From Ottelia alismoides (taxonomy: Eukaryota; Streptophyta; Magnoliopsida; Alismatales; Hydrocharitaceae): a stretch of DNA of 64,000 bases. Below, in pieces: positions 62,091 to 64,000 of the stretch (within the stretch, counting starts at the first letter, position 1; each line of letters opens with the position of its first letter). Under the pieces are notes generated by a model. It made no database searches. It had not been told where the DNA came from and saw only the letters and a list, made by a program, of their open reading frames with translations. The stretch lies in assembly GCA_037367405.1 (NCBI GenBank), contig JAZKJV010011400.1, positions 5,144,501 to 5,208,500 on the forward strand. Direction: 5' to 3'. Made by a program: the position numbers and the translations under genes.

Positions 62091-64000
62091 TGGTTGTTGT
62101 CGCTACCGGCGACGATATCGCGCGTGACTTGCTTGATCTTGGCCTGTCGCTCGGCCAGTTCCTTCAATTGGCTGAGCAAATCTTCGGCTTGCGCCTGGCC
62201 AATCGAATCATTGGGATCTTTCAAAGCTTCCGAGAGCGATTGAGTCCGACGATTGATCCGCAATTGCATGGTCTTGATCAATCGCATCTCAGCCAGTTTG
62301 TCGACCAGCGGTTGTTCGCCTCCCTGACCGGGCGAGCCCTGGCCGGGCACCTGGGGTTGCTGTTTGCGTTGTTTCTTGTCCTTTTGGACATCCGCCAACG
62401 CAGCCACTAGATCTTCCAAGGCGCTGACGATCTCTTGTTCCAAGTTCACGGTCTGCTGACCGATATCAGCCTTGGCCAGGCGATCGGCCACGGATTGCAT
62501 ATCGCGAATGATCTGCTCCAGGTCTTCCGGGAAAGCGGCACTGGTGCCCTCCTCGCGCAGCAGCAACAGTGCGCGTTGACCTTCGTTGAGTATTTTGCGC
62601 TGTTCGCCGGCCAGCCCACCGGCTCGAATCTCGACCTGCCGATCCGTGCCATTACCGCCAATCTCCTGCAGTCGCTTGGTGTCATCCAGGACTTTGTTTT
62701 CCAGCCGCAGCATCAATCGCAGTCGTTCTTCCAAAGCCGCCAGCGAGCGCTCGATCTCTTCCTCACGCAACTGGCGCAAGATCTCTTCGAGCTGTTCGAG
62801 GGCTTGTTGCAACTCTTGCTCGGCTTGACGCTGCTTCTCGACAGCTCCATCACGCTCGGCCTTCTCGAGCTTTTGCTGAGCCTCTCGCATGCGCTGCTGA
62901 GCTTGCTTGATCTTCTGAGCGGCTCGCTCCGTGGCGTTCTTGGGCTGAGGTTGTTGACCCTCTTGAGACTCGGACTTCTGACCGGGTGACTGCGAAGGAT
63001 TCTCCGAACCAGGCTGGCTTTCCTGAGAACCGTCTTGGGAAGGTTTCGAGGAATCCTGCGAGCCTTTCCCATCCTCTGATTTTTGACCATCTTGGGACTG
63101 ACCATCTTTGTTCTGGTCGTCCTTGCTCTTTCCGTCTTTGTTTTGTCCGTCTTTGCTTTGTCCGTCGTTCTTATTGGCGTCTTTGTTCTGACTGTCCTTG
63201 TTCTTGCCGTCTGTATTCTGCCCGTCTTTCTGGGCCTGATCGGACTGCTGGTTATTGTTGGACTGGTCGCCTTTTTCTTGATCGCCCTTGTTCTGATCGC
63301 CCTTGTTCTGATTCTCTTTGTTCTGATTCTCTTTGTTCTGATTCTCTTTGTTCTGATTCTCTTTGTTCTGATCGTCCTTGTTTGAGCTGTCCTTATCGGA
63401 ATCTTTTTGGGGCTTGTCCTTGGAGTCTTGATTGGGTTGGCTTTGGTCGCCTGACTTTTGATCTTTGGAGGCTGAATCCTCTTGCGATTGAGAGTTGGCT
63501 TCTTGGTCAGGCGCGAGTTCCTTGGCGATCTGACCGGCTTTCTCAGCCAGCTTCTCTTGATCGCCAGCAGCCTTTTGCGTTTGAGTACCGCCTTCGGTTC
63601 GGCCGCGCAGCGAGCTCTGCAAACGCAGCAGGCGATCGGCTTCTTCGATCCAGCGTTTGACCTGATCTCGCTGCTGTCGATCGCGCTCGGGACGATTCTC
63701 GTACTGCAATAACTCGAGGATCTTCTTCAGGTTGTCGCGACTTACCTTTTGATCGTCGACGGCCTGGCGATACTGCTTTTGTTCCAAGCTCTTGGCTGCT
63801 TGTGAAAGCGAGTTGGCCAGTTGCAGTTCCTGAGCCAGTTTGGCGGCTTGAGTAAGCAGTTCAGCCCGAGTGGGATTAGTGGCCGCTTCGATCTCGGCGC
63901 TGCGCAGCAGGACCGACTCCAGTCGCTTGAAACGCTGAGCCACCTGGGCTTGAGTCTCCGCTAGCGGATTGGCTTGTCCCTGCTCGTCAGCGCTTGGGGC
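62087..64000 (-). CDS. Lys/Asn/Gln/Asp-rich coiled-coil repeat protein, 5' end beyond the window
   Basis: The frame is open from the right edge (base 64000) to TAG 62087-62089, giving at least 637 residues; the true start lies outside, although a GTG occurs at 63943. The first 140 residues are coiled coil, followed by a low-complexity region with exact NKENQ pentapeptide repeats (four, encoded by a 15-base DNA repeat at about 63300-63370) and related NKDGQ repeats. A second long coiled coil follows (AAQKIKQAQQRMREAQQKLE, EEIERSLAALEERLRLMLRLE), then a conserved-looking C-terminal helical region. No enzyme motifs. It recalls planctomycete membrane coiled-coil proteins like the one at 4088. The stop comes from a family A repeat. 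Confidence 0.85.
   Translation of the reverse strand, partial: APSADEQGQANPLAETQAQVAQRFKRLESVLLRSAEIEAATNPTRAELLTQAAKLAQELQLANSLSQAAKSLEQKQYRQAVDDQKVSRDNLKKILELLQYENRPERDRQQRDQVKRWIEEADRLLRLQSSLRGRTEGGTQTQKAAGDQEKLAEKAGQIAKELAPDQEANSQSQEDSASKDQKSGDQSQPNQDSKDKPQKDSDKDSSNKDDQNKENQNKENQNKENQNKENQNKGDQNKGDQEKGDQSNNNQQSDQAQKDGQNTDGKNKDSQNKDANKNDGQSKDGQNKDGKSKDDQNKDGQSQDGQKSEDGKGSQDSSKPSQDGSQESQPGSENPSQSPGQKSESQEGQQPQPKNATERAAQKIKQAQQRMREAQQKLEKAERDGAVEKQRQAEQELQQALEQLEEILRQLREEEIERSLAALEERLRLMLRLENKVLDDTKRLQEIGGNGTDRQVEIRAGGLAGEQRKILNEGQRALLLLREEGTSAAFPEDLEQIIRDMQSVADRLAKADIGQQTVNLEQEIVSALEDLVAALADVQKDKKQRKQQPQVPGQGSPGQGGEQPLVDKLAEMRLIKTMQLRINRRTQSLSEALKDPNDSIGQAQAEDLLSQLKELAERQAKIKQVTRDIVAGSDNNQ

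Noticed and set aside
63290..63375. Short direct repeats resembling a CRISPR or regulatory array
   Set aside because: They are in-frame codons of a low-complexity protein.
63083..63385. Very hydrophobic 100-codon plus-strand frame
   Set aside because: Antisense of the Asn/Lys/Asp-rich repeat region; hydrophobicity is an artefact.

Overview
The window looks like a chromosomal segment of a planctomycete, most likely of the Pirellulales. Lineage-typical content supports this: a PSCyt1/PSD1 cytochrome protein (left edge), a PVC-type cytochrome c/beta-propeller protein, two DUF1559-type prepilin-like proteins, secreted proteins opening with the LExLExRxxxA export motif, and an ECF sigma factor overlapping a Ser/Thr kinase with a DFN motif. 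I found no rRNA, tRNA, phage, plasmid or CRISPR locus. About 38 protein genes are supported; those at both edges are cut by the window.

Layout. 1-12.4 kb: PSCyt1/PSD1 protein (partial), argS, a membrane coiled-coil protein with a zinc-knuckle-like motif, an asparagine-synthase-like enzyme lacking the N-terminal Cys, a tandem DinB protein, beta-carbonic anhydrase, a small zinc protease and der. 12.4-15.1 kb: a REP-associated (HUH) transposase gene between two arrays of short repeats. 15.1-20.6 kb: ECF sigma factor, transmembrane kinase with TPRs and a matrixin-like protease. 20.7-31.8 kb: secreted hydrolase, double-domain M16 peptidase, xylulokinase, solute-binding lipoprotein and PVC cytochrome. 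31.9-41.2 kb, all minus strand: an SMC-like ATPase with two DUF4332-type modules, a pyroglutamyl peptidase, a btaA-btaB pair for betaine lipids, and two sugar-nucleotide pyrophosphorylases. 41.5-50.4 kb: ATP-type PEP carboxykinase, a large BNR/GEVED/dockerin-like secreted protein, msrP-msrQ and a secreted unknown. 50.6-64 kb: a TrhO-RluA fusion next to an aldo/keto reductase, two prepilin-like genes, a tiny lipoprotein, argB-argD, an FAD oxidoreductase, queG, rsfS and a Lys/Asn/Gln-rich coiled-coil protein (partial).

The most unusual feature is the density of extragenic palindromic repeats. I count at least seven families, called A to G here. Family B flanks the single RAYT-type transposase. 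Family A recurs at least six times, sometimes with an outer box, giving a MITE-like layout. Several copies touch genes: one may supply the start codon and charged N-terminus of a lipoprotein (27.7 kb), one encodes the last residues and stop of the TrhO-RluA fusion (50.6 kb), and one contains the stop of the last gene (62.1 kb). This suggests that a RAYT/REP system is remodelling gene ends here.

Functional groupings: btaA-btaB (phosphorus-free membrane lipid), msrP-msrQ (envelope methionine sulfoxide repair), argB-argD (arginine synthesis), the sigma-kinase-protease cluster (probable signalling and secretion unit), and three tRNA/rRNA-related functions (TrhO-RluA, QueG, RsfS).
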